Positions 44,380-64,000 of a DNA stretch of 64,000 nt are shown here, piece after piece. A program made the translations under genes and the position numbers. Every line of letters begins with the position of its first letter. Position 1 is the stretch's first letter. Source of the stretch: Guillardia theta CCMP2712 (lineage: Eukaryota; Cryptophyceae; Pyrenomonadales; Geminigeraceae); the NCBI RefSeq assembly GCF_000315625.1, contig NW_005434652.1, positions 364,384 through 428,383 of the forward strand, read 5' to 3'. Under the pieces are notes generated by a model that saw nothing but the letters and a program-made list of their open reading frames with translations, was not told where the DNA came from and did not search any database.

Positions 44380-44560
44380 AGGTTTTCATAGGGGGTGGGT
44401 AGTCAATCACAGGGGTACAGCAACCCATTTTCTTCCATAAGGTGGGGTGGGGTGGTCGTAAAATACTGCAATAAAGGGGCAAGGTGGGGTCGAGTGATTG
44501 AAAGTAGGGTAGGTAGGCTTTGAGGTATGGGGGGTAGGGGTAGTTTGGCGCCAAAAGTTT
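44380..44560. other. G-run island (class A), copy 6
   Basis: G runs such as GGTGGGGTGGGGTGG, GTAGGGTAGGTAGG and GGGGGGTAGGGGTAG directly after the class B island. Confidence 0.6.
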
Positions 44561-44855
44561 GAGATGCGCCATTCCTAGTGGAGAAAAGCGAGTCGATGAG
44601 AGCGGGAAGGAGAGGAGGGGGACGAGGAAAAGAGACGAGGAAAGAGAAAAGAGAGGAGAAATATACGCTGAAGAAAACATTTTGAGGTAGGCTGAAGGAT
44701 ATACGATGAATGTCATGAACAGCACAGTTCTACCTTGCTTCCCTTGAATGCAAGGAACTGAAATCTAAGACATCTGCTCCGTTGTCTCCTTGAGGATCTG
44801 ATAAGATCAGGAGGTTTTGCAAAGTTTGGATTTCGTTCATCACAAAACATCCAAT

Positions 44856-47800
44856 ATGACATCAAAGTTTTGGCCCTACACTCGATTCAATCAGATCACA
44901 GCGGTGTACATGATGTTTGCGATTTCTTCTCCCTTGCGTGTGGACACTCGTGCAGAATTTCCTGATACTCTACTTCGTGCAAGACATCCGATAGCCTCCA
45001 TCCCACAAGTTCAATTAACATCCCAATCGCAAAATCCAAGTCTGGGCCAGCAGAGGAATCAAGCATTTGAAATCTCGCGACTCAAAAGACCGTCAGATGT
45101 TAAGAACATCCTAGGTCGTTGCATGGTGAAAAACGATGGAGGGCAATCAAAGTCAGGACTTGAGTCTACATTAGCGGTTCAGCAAGAATGCAAGACGTAC
45201 CTAGCTCAGAATGATCAATTTTTCAAACAAAGTACACCAGGTCCTTTTGATCGTCAATGGGCAGAGAGTCCGACACTCATTTCTTCACGGATGGAAGACT
45301 CGGAAATGCAAGTCCCTTCCCCAATCCGTTCACAGCCTTTCTCCGTACCGAATAAGGGCCAATCAATGTTCTTAGATACGGTGAATGCCATGCCGGACAA
45401 AGAAAGTCTTTTTGCAAATTTCGATACCAGCGGCAAGACGGATGTCCATGAGCCTTCCAAAGAGTATGCCATGGATATCCCTCCTCAACACACAGAAATT
45501 CCAGTTTTCCGTTCGGTAATCTCACACCAGCCCTTGGATTTGGCATCTGCTCAAGATTCTATGACTCCAGCTTTTGACGAATACAGGGAACAGTCTTTCA
45601 AACTGAAGGAAAACAAGCTGCCTCCTCTGTACATTCCACAAGCTGCAGATCTGGAAGAGGAAGCATGCGAACTCCTCAACGCTGCACGTAATGAGCTACA
45701 GCTGCTGACTGAGGATTGGAAAAATTCAATCTCTACCGCAGCAGCAAAAGAGCAAGAGGTAATGAACATCACTATGTCTGCGATGTGTGATGTATTCGTT
45801 TTCAGATACGCTCACTGCAAGGAGAGATCGAGCGATTGAAGTCCATCATGAGTAACCTGCAGGAAGAAAAGGAAACCATTTCTGCAGAGATGTCAAGAAT
45901 ATTGGCCAGCAAAAACCACTTGCTAACGGAGCTTGAAGAGGTACACCTCCCTTGTAGTGAGCGAAATCAAATAATGATACCTGTAGTCTGAAAGGCGCAT
46001 GGAAAAGATGCAACACGAGATGGAGATTCTTTCGAATGCAAATCTTGCCTATGAAAGCCATATTCGTGAAAAAGATGTCAAGGATGCATCTATGTATTCC
46101 GAAGAGGTCAAGAACCAATATGAGAGCAAAATCTCGGTTTTGGGCCAAGAATTGCATAATGCAAATGTAAGTCTGATGTTTCTTTCCCTTTTTATGAAAC
46201 TGAATTCAATATTGCAATCAGGCTGATCGTGAGAGGCTTTGGGATCACATTGTTTACCTTGAAAAATCCGCTTCGGATGCAGAGCAACTCACTGCAAGCC
46301 AACGGCAGCAACTTGCTGCCCTTTGTGATGCCCTGGAAGGAGCTGAGTTTGAAAGGCAACAGTTGGAAAGGTCCCTCAACGCCACACAACTGAGTGAGGA
46401 AGCTTCGAAGAGTGCTCAACGGAATCTTGAAAATATAATTTTCGAATATGAGAGTCAGATAGAATCCATGAAGCAGGAGATGGCGGCAAGATACATGGAA
46501 ATCGAAAATTGGAAATCATCCTTTGTTTGTATCAGCCAGAATTTGACAGAGACTACAAATTGTTTGAACGAGTTGAGTCAGGCGAAGTTTAAGCTGGAAC
46601 GAGAGTATCAGGCTCAAATTCAGATGCTGCAATCGAAACTTGATGACGTGCTGCAAGACAGTGAAACCAAAGCCAAATCCAATACGGATCGTACTCTCAG
46701 ACTTGAAGCTGAATTGAATGCTACGGCTTCCAGATGTCAGGAGTTATTGAGACGAAATGATGTGTTGACTAAAGAAATTAACACTCAAAAGAATAATTAT
46801 GAACAGAAACTTATTCAATCTTTGGAAGCTGCAAAAAAGGAAAGGGAAAACCTTATCCAAAAGGCAATTAGTGAAGCAAAGGATAGCTACCAAGTGGAAT
46901 ACGACTCACTCACATCAAAAATGAATCAAGCTGAAATGATGGTACCACTTCTTCTTGATATGAAATGAATGATTTGACATGTTTATAATTTTGCCAGATA
47001 TCACAAAAAGATGGAATACTCAAAGATATGGAACTCAAAAATCAAGAATTCAAGAAGCAAATTGATTCTCTCAAAGAGAAAGCAAGTCAATTAGAGGCCC
47101 GTAACAAAAATCTAGACTCGAAGGTTCATACCATGGAATCACATTGCGAACAACATACGGCGGAGTTGAAACACACACAACAAACTTTGCAAGCAAAAGT
47201 AGGATCTTGTTTTTCTCCCAATGTACATTCTTGTAGAGTCTGATCGATGGTTGCAGGAAAAAAGGATGAATAAGACGGCAATAGATCTCGAGGCAGCGTG
47301 TGAAAAATTGCAAGAAACTGAAATCCGACTGAAGCAGACCATGATGGAGAACAATCGCTTGCAAATTCAAATTCAAGAGGCCCACAACAATCTAACTGAG
47401 TTTCAATCAGCCAAGGACGAAGAAATCAGCAAAATTCAATTCAGAGCCTCAGAAATTCAAACTCTTTGTGAATCACTCAAAGCTGAATGCGGAAGGCTTG
47501 AAAAGGACAACGATGCATACAACAAAAAACTTCAAGTATTCGAAAATGAAAACGAAAACCTTAAACAAAAAATTAAGGATCTGAGATATCAAACAGAAAA
47601 CAGCAATCTGGAAAAGGGAAGTGTACAATCTGAATTGAGGGACAAATGCTCTCGAATCGAAGAGCTTGAAAACTTGGTGTTACGGATCGAGAACAGAGAG
47701 AAAGATTTGCGCTCAGAAAATGAGCTAATGGTAAGTTACCTATTCTTGCACATTGCGTACCGCAGTTGTAATTTTGTTGAAATAGATTCAGAGGAGCCGT

Positions 47801-49102
47801 GAGAGGGAGTCCGAAATGATATCTCTCCAGCAACAAAACGAAAATTTGATGATGAAGTTGTCTCAAGAAAATGAAATTCTGAGAGCGCAGTTGAATGATA
47901 CCGCTATGACATGCGAAGAGCAGAGGGCTAGAATGAACGATTTTATTGCGAGAGCTGAAGCATCGGAAAGGAGGTGCAGAGAGGCCGAAAAGATTGCAAG
48001 GGAAGCAACAAGAACTGCAAGCAAAGACCTCAACTTGGTACAGGTAATTTGATAGATGCGTTTCTTTGCTTGTGCGTGTTTGATATTGAACAAAGGCGCA
48101 AGCTTCCCATTTGAGACAGCAAGTTGATGCGCTCACGAAGGAAAAGGAAAGTGCGCTTTATTCCCTCCAAAGGAAGGAGCAGGAAATGGAGAAATTACGT
48201 CTCGAGTTGATGAACAGAAAGAATGGCATACACCCAACCGATAGAAATGACGTGATGGAAGATGAGCCAGTGGCAGAGAATGACAAGATTGGAAACATCG
48301 ATGCATTTTCCAAGGAAGAATCACAAGCAATCGGGAATGCAGAGATCATGCAGTCCGTGATTGCACAGCGCACTCGGGGTAGGATCAACAATATCATGGA
48401 AACAGGGACCAAACCCTCGGCTGTTGATCCAAGAATGTCCGCACCGTTGTCAACAGGGAGTGCCAGAACAAGATCGAGGACGTCCTATGCTCAATCTCAG
48501 GATGGCCAAGGTGAGATAGTGCTACATGTTCCTCTATTGTGAAATTTATGCTTAACAGAACAATCTATCTTACAATCAGTCATCGCCGCAAGGACACGAG
48601 GGCGAACGGCGGAGAAAGATTCCATCTTTGTCTTGAGACACATCCCTGTGAATGGCGGGAAATCTCCTGTCGACATTCCGGAGACGGTCCAGTTGACTCA
48701 TACTGGGTAGACTCATGCGAGCTGGACTGCTCTCTGCTAATTCACTGCGTAGGTTCGTGATTGGAAGGGTGGGTGCAGATCTTTGCCTCACGTCAGGTGA
48801 TATTCCCCATCTGCAGCCTCTCAGAGGTCTGAAAATATCACTTTCAGGATACGTAAGCAGAAAGCATGCGCAATTCCAAAGAACTGCCCTTGGCTGGAGA
48901 GTGCTTGACACAAGCACGAATGGGCTCTGTGTGAATGGGGTGAGGCTCAGCCAAGTCTTGGTTTCACGATTGAAAGGTGTTCTAGATCAAAGTGAGGAGT
49001 CAGCAGCTCTCTGATGGGGATGTCCTATTGTTCGAAGTGCCGCAGACAGTTGGCTTCGGGCAGGTAGCTGAATTCAGTCTGAGCAACTTCGTTTGTAACT
49101 GA
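44856..49102 (+). CDS. Long coiled-coil protein with C-terminal FHA domain
   Basis: Start ATG 44856 (MTSKFWPYTRFNQ). Residues about 1-300 are Ser/Gln/Pro-rich and probably disordered. From about 45640 to 48240 the protein is almost all heptad coiled coil over seven or more exons (ISAEMSRILASKNHLLTELE, LCDALEGAEFERQQLERSLN, LEARNKNLDSKVHTMESHCE, LQQQNENLMMKLSQENEI). After a basic Ser/Arg linker the C-terminus is an FHA domain: RFVIGR, YVSRKHAQF, GWRVLDTSTNGLCVNGVRLS and LSDGDVLLFE, with the conserved GR, SRKH and NG that contact phosphothreonine. It ends SLSNFVCN at 49102. It is likely a structural scaffold that docks a phosphorylated partner, perhaps at a centriole or flagellum; that site is inference. 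Confidence 0.85.
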
Positions 49103-49339
49103 ATGCCCTGCAGGAGGTTCCAAAGCAGTGGGATGAGAAGAGCCATTTTCGTTTTCGATTCTGCATAGAATCTCCCGGAGCCTAACCCTTTCACGAGCAT
49201 TATTGCCATACTGAAATGTGTCCATCCTTCGTGACCATTCGTGACTTTGTACAGTGACCGTAAGAGTAACACTGAGACTTGCTTATTTGAATTCAGGTTG
49301 AATATATTGTTGTGACCAATTAGACCTTAGTCTCCCGAC

Positions 49340-52300
49340 TTACTGAATGGTTGATCCTGCGAAGGATATTCTCCTTTCCTTGCCTCGGATCTGCCTCTGC
49401 AGCATGGTCTGCTGGAGGTTTAGCTCATTAATCTTTTCCTCCTTGTATTTTTCGAGGACTTGCACGTAAGATCTCTCAGCGAAGAACAGCACGAGGATGA
49501 GAGAAACCAGGAACCAGGCGAGCAGCGGAGTCTGAACAGCCTGGAGTAGGGGAGAGAAGAACAAGTTTGACTGTATGTCGGCGGCAACAACAGAGGCAGG
49601 AGAAGATGAGTAGAAGAGATAGTTGGTAGATGCCGACTCTGCAACGCTATTTGTCTTGAGGGCATCTGAGAGGCAGGTGGAGGCTGTGATGTTGACTGCG
49701 AAGCAAGCGCCGCTCGTTCCATTGCCAGAAGCGACAAGCTCTGTAAGCCTACAGCACAGCAGATCCGATGTGCTCGAGGAGAAAATGAACCATACGTAGT
49801 AGAACCAGCCAAGGAAGAGAAACAAGGTGAAGGAGTAGAAGAGGGCGAAGTAGACTCCCCCATCCTTGACGTCAAAGGGTCTGACCGGCTTTGCGTTGTA
49901 GTTGAAGAGGATGTAAGAGTCAACCTGGAACTGCAGGAACCAAAGAATGAATCCAATGAAAATGGCAAAGGGAAAGTGGGGCAGCGAGAGCCAGAGGAAG
50001 ATTTGTTGATACAGCACTTTGATGATCTGGGCCGAAGGTCGAAACTCGTCCTTGGCCTGAGGAAGCATCAGCACACGGAGGGTTTGGACAAGAGCGGAGG
50101 AGCGAGGAAGAGCAAGGAACAGTGGATTTGAGAGAGACCAGGCTGGGTTTGTTGAGGATCTTGGTGTACAGGAAGTGGAATCCAACTGCGAATCCATATG
50201 CAGTAGCCATGTTGATGATAACGTCCGTGTAGAATAGCGCAAAGAAAGTCGAGCCAGCCTGTAAGTCTTGTCGTCACTCCCTGCGATACGAAGGCAACAG
50301 CAGCCATCACCTGATCTTCGCATGTCAGGTAAGAACAGCTACGGAGGAGGACGCGCTGGAGGCCAAGGTTGTCTGCTCCATGGAAGAGGATGAAAACGAG
50401 CGCGACCTGGACGTCTAAAGGTGAGGGGAGGAGAAGAACTCAACGGGCCTGCCTGGATCAGCGCGTTCAGGATCTTTGCGGCGTAGAGTCGGGAGACTCT
50501 CATCTTGAGCACGAAGGCAGGGTCGTCCCACTCCTCGAAGTCAACGCAGAAATCGACCACCTGTGGCATGATGCCGTTGACAGCAGAGGGGATGATGTTG
50601 GGCACAAGGGCGAGGAGCTGGCCGGTGAGACCGGAGGAGTTGTTAACTCTCCCTGTGAAGAGGATGAACTTTGAGACAATTATGGTGGACCATCCTCCAG
50701 CCAGCGCGATGAAGTTGAAGAAGAGTGAAACGCTCCTCTTGACATACAGCCTCGTCCACTCCTGTTGGCTCCTGTTGCGAATCCTGTCGGCGAGCTCGTC
50801 CTCGAACTTGAGAATTCGAAAATTCTGAGAGATAGCATCTTTCATGTCCTGAGCTGCCGAATCGTCTGCAATGGCCCAGTCCCATGCCGTGAAAGCAAGT
50901 TTCGCATATCGCTGCGGCTCCTTCCCCCAGTTTTGTACTTCGATGTCAAACATCTTGCCGTATTCCACGGTGACCTTGTAGCTTGCCAAGAGAACGATCG
51001 ATCCTGCGTGCTCAGATGAGAGGATTTCACTCCGTCACCCTCAATCTCACCAACAGAAGCGAACAGAAAGGATGCATAGATAGTGGACATGCTTGTGTCG
51101 ACAGTAGAGAAGAAGAAGAATTGCGGGTAGATCGAAATCTGCGAAAGAAATGGTCAGCGGGGTTCTCAGCCAACACCATCTACTGTTTCACCCTCTTCCA
51201 TTTTCAAATCCCCCCTCCCTTCCCGTCCGCTATCCCCCCCGGCCTCCCCGGCCCCCCCCCGCTCCCACATTCGCGTCTCACCCTCCTCTCCCCTCCCTCC
51301 TCCCCCTTCCCCCTTCCCAACACCAACTCCTCACAACTTCCCTCCCTCTTCGAAGGACGAAGGCCTACCATTTTGAAACTGCGGGTGCTCAAGTATCTGA
51401 TGAAGTGGAATATGAAGACGAAGAGCCAAAGGAGGATCACAGTCCACATGGTCGTTTGCAAGATCCAACGGTAGAACCAGAAGTAGAGAGAGACACCGGA
51501 CCCGAACCTGCGTAAACTATCCTTCACACGAGCTCATCTACTGCCATCTTCTCCTGCTTCTGCTACCCCCCTTGACATCCTCCTCAACCCCGCCTCCCAC
51601 ACTTCTCCTCCCTCCTTTCCCTATCTTCTCCATCCTCTCCTCACCTGCTCTCTGCTGCACGTGATTGTCTGTACAATATGTCATGCTGTCTTAGAGAAGT
51701 CTTGAAAGCTCGCAGTCGAATCCTCAGCAACTTCATGATCCCGAGTGCTGTGGACTGCGTCATATCGTCCTCCTGTTCATACTCGAGTCCGAGCTCCATC
51801 GCCCTGCGCCTTGCTTCCTCTCTCTTGATGCGAGCTTCCACCTCCCTGAACTTCTTCTCCTCTGCAGCATTCGATGCCTTCACAAGCCCTCGCTCCTACA
51901 CTCATATCACATTCGTGCTCTAGAGGATGGCATGTTACCTGTGTCTGCACGTTCCAATCCTCGAGCCGCTCCTCCAGCTCAACTTTGTCTGTCCGAAGCC
52001 TCTTCAGCTGCTTCTTCAGCTTCTGGTTGATCTCCTCCTGTCTTTCAATGAGTTCCCCACCGAACCGTAACGGAGACGAGGACCTGTTCAGCAAGCTCCT
52101 TTGCCAGCGTGGAGACAGCTGCATCAACGCGGCTAAGGCGCTTCTCCACATCCTGCAGGTCAAGGCGATTCTGATTGCGACGAGCATCTTTCTCTGTCCC
52201 GAACCTCGCGCCATCGTCATCGGGGATGTCGTCCTCTACCACCGTCTTGAACTCAACGGGAGGAACGAAGGACTTCTTCTTCTCCTCGCTCGCGTCTTTT

Positions 52301-52620
52301 TTCCACAGCTCATCATAGTTCCCACCCAGGTCGTCCTCAACTGCTTCCTGAAACTCTTCCAGGGGGATGAAGGAGCCGAACTTGGGCTCAATCAGCTGCA
52401 GGTCGGGAGCTGATTCCTCCACAAACTCGGTTTCGGAAGAGCTCACTTGACCGGGGATGATATTCGTGAGCTTCTCTTCTCCAGAATCCTCGAGGAAGGG
52501 AGCTCCTCTAAGCCTCAGAGAGCCGCCTTGTCCTCGAGAGGTGGCAGCATGAGGGCCCGACCATACCTCGGGCTCCTCAATCTCCACAAACTCATTCAGA
52601 TTCACGTTCCTGCCCTCCAT
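49340..52620 (-). CDS. TMC: TMC-family membrane channel-like protein
   Basis: TMC proteins are multi-pass ion channel subunits, mechanosensory in animals. ATG 52620 starts MEGRNVNLNEFVEIEEPEVW, an acidic N-terminal region, then a coiled coil (QEEINQKLKKQLKRLRTDKV) and EEKKFREVEARIKREEARRR. The membrane part begins GVSLYFWFYRWILQTTMW with the following helix LLWLFVFIFHFIRYL, as in TMC helix 1. Next come WTRLYVKRSVSLFFNFIALA, LVPNIIPSAVNGIMPQVVDF, the family-type CEDQ (SCSYLTCEDQ) and YTDVIINMATAYGFAVGFHF. The last helices are IIKVLYQQIFLWLSLPHFPF, GFILWFLQFQVDSYILFNYN and LLAWFLVSLILVLFFAERSY. The C-terminal tail is a short coiled coil ending at 49340. Not all helices were resolved across the exons. 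An unusually long cytosolic N-terminus of about 300 residues. Confidence 0.82.
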
Positions 52621-52914
52621 CGCTGGAGCGTCGCTAGCTCATATCAGCTCCTCTGGTCCCCCTCATGTTGTCGGTGCATGCCCCTCCCCCTCCCTCCCCC
52701 TCCCTCCCCCTCCCTCCCCCTCCTCCCCAGCTCCGGCGCGATCCAGCATCAACCGACGGTCCAGCGCGCGGCAGCATCGCAATGCTACCCAATCTTCAAG
52801 GTTTTACTCAAAGTTCAAGGCGGGCAACTGATTGTAACGGTTTAAAACGGTTTAATTCGTAACGGTAGATAACGGTTGAGAAACAATCGATTCCTTCCTC
52901 AAGTTCCATCGGCG
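52621..52914. promoter_or_regulatory. Divergent promoter region, TMC and SERF
   Basis: 294 bases between two diverging start codons. It holds CCCTCC repeats (52680-52735) and three TAACGGTT/AACGGTT words at about 52835-52880, a Myb-site-like sequence (established for the consensus YAACKG; binding here is inference). Confidence 0.45.
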
Positions 52915-53461
52915 ATGACGCGTGAGTGCGGCATGCGGACGCGGGAGGAGGGGGAAGAGGAGGAGGAGGAGGAGGAGGAGGAGGAGGAGGATGGAGACGT
53001 ACATGGCAAGATAGGTGGAGGAGGATCATCATTAGGCGATGCGGATGCAAGGAGTGTTAGAGGCGATCAGATGGCGATGGCCTGGTAAAATGGGGTTCGA
53101 AAACTTGGGGACTGCGCTGCAGAGGGGAGGGAGGCAGCGCCTCTTGATCACCTGTTCAGCATGTGGCTTCCTGCGTGACTGACGTGTTCCTGTAGGAGGA
53201 AATCAGAGAGACATCGACAGGGCGCGCGCACAAGCGAGGTGATGGTTCGTGCGTGGAAGATTGATGGTTTGAAAGGATTTATTCAGGGCCGCCAAGAACG
53301 GAGGAGGAGGCAAGAAGGACGATGGCCTGACTCCCCAGCAGCGCAAAGAAAGGTGCTATGAGTATACCCCTTCCCCGGCCCATGTCGTTAATATGATGTA
53401 CAGGGATGCGGCGGCCCTTGCGGAGAAAATTAAGAAGAAGCAAGAGGCATCGGGCAACTAG
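52915..53461 (+). CDS. SERF: SERF/4F5 small basic protein, four exons
   Basis: Exons 52915-52921, 53196-53238, 53287-53352 and 53404-53461 give 57 residues: MTRGNQRDIDRARAQARAA, then KNGGGGKKDDGLTPQQRKER and DAAALAEKIKKKQEASGN. The MTRGNQR start and the GLTPQQRKERDA core are the 4F5/SERF signature; family members are short, charged, disordered RNA- and amyloid-binding proteins. Exon 1 is only seven bases (ATGACGC) before a consensus GTGAGT donor. A GAG microsatellite at 52950-52990 fills the first intron. The start is 295 bases from the divergent TMC start, so the two probably share a promoter. Confidence 0.88.
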
Positions 53462-53552
53462 CATTGGCTTTGAACAGGACAAGAACTGTACAGTAACCCT
53501 CACGAGAGACATAAACATAATGATTTGAAGCCAATGAAGCCAATAAAGAAAA

Positions 53553-53595
53553 CATGATGATGATGATGATGAGGAGGAGGAGGAGGAGGAGGAGG
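53553..53595. repeat. GAT/GAG trinucleotide microsatellite
   Basis: ATGATG then GAGGAG triplets, between the SERF stop and the stop of the large minus-strand gene. Confidence 0.85.
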
Positions 53596-53758
53596 AAAGA
53601 AGTGAATTAGTTTTCTGCCTCGTTTGCCCACAGTGATGCCTGAGTCTTGGTCAAGCCGAATGATGAAGTGTTGATTGAGACGATGATACCTGTAGGATCT
53701 CATAGGACGAGACAGATGTCCTGCAGACAAACTCAATCTCATCGTCTCATCGTCAAGC

Positions 53759-64000
<10,242 letters not shown>

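Noticed and set aside
43402-44381. Several 60-107-codon frames in the GC-rich island
   Set aside because: Ala/Arg/Gly/Pro composition on both strands is the expected result of high GC with few stop codons.

Overview
The window is nuclear DNA of a eukaryotic alga. Genes are split by many short GT-AG introns, sit on both strands and are separated by simple repeats. The best single clue to lineage is the threonine deaminase at 37559-39452. Its N-terminus has a hydrophobic signal sequence followed by an Ala-Phe junction (SSAFNLL), the pattern of precursors sent to complex red-derived plastids. Together with cilium-type genes (MORN, TMC, long coiled coils), this suggests a cryptophyte such as Guillardia theta. 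That organism call is inference; no rRNA or organelle marker is present.

Layout. 1-3921 (-): MTR4-type exosome RNA helicase, cut by the window start. 5489-6627 (+): seven-exon gene for a 270-residue protein of unknown function. 6800-8163 (-): PDZ protein. 9142-10993 (+): single-pass membrane protein. 11440-12593 (-): TMEM50 family. 12890-14220 (+): MORN-repeat protein. 14322-15761 (-) and 16373-17767 (+): two coiled-coil proteins. 18017-19272 (-): both subunits of molybdopterin synthase, MoaD/MOCS2A then MoaE/MOCS2B, 64 bases apart in the same order as the MOCS2 locus. 21051-23150 (+): bHLH protein with a PAS-like segment. 23378-26622 (-): large acidic protein of unknown function. 27366-27465: assembly gap. 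27930-31420: locally duplicated repeat block. 32144-34061 (+): Cys-rich coiled-coil protein. 34056-36262 (-): GT41 (OGT/SPINDLY) glycosyltransferase with a signal peptide. 37559-39452 (+): plastid-type threonine deaminase. 39667-41793 (-): RING-H2 protein. 44856-49102 (+): long coiled coil ending in an FHA domain. 49340-52620 (-): TMC family membrane protein. 52915-53461 (+): SERF/4F5 protein. 53759-64000 (-): very large gene of unknown family, cut by the window end.

Between genes lie two kinds of compositional island that gene content does not explain. One has runs of four or more G joined by TA or TGG (4620, 8840, 12420, 19550-20660, 42480-43440, 44380). The other is GC-rich, full of GGCC/GGGCCC and GTCAC/GACTC words (15775, 27590, 31640, 43440-44370). 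At 42480-44560 a GC-rich island sits inside a G-run island.

The genes do not form a single pathway. The functional links I can support are local: the two molybdopterin synthase subunits form one enzyme, and several neighbours (PDZ, MORN, TMC, coiled coils) fit a flagellate cell. I found no tRNA, rRNA, CRISPR array or intact transposase. Exon limits given as 'about' were placed by reading frame and splice signals only.
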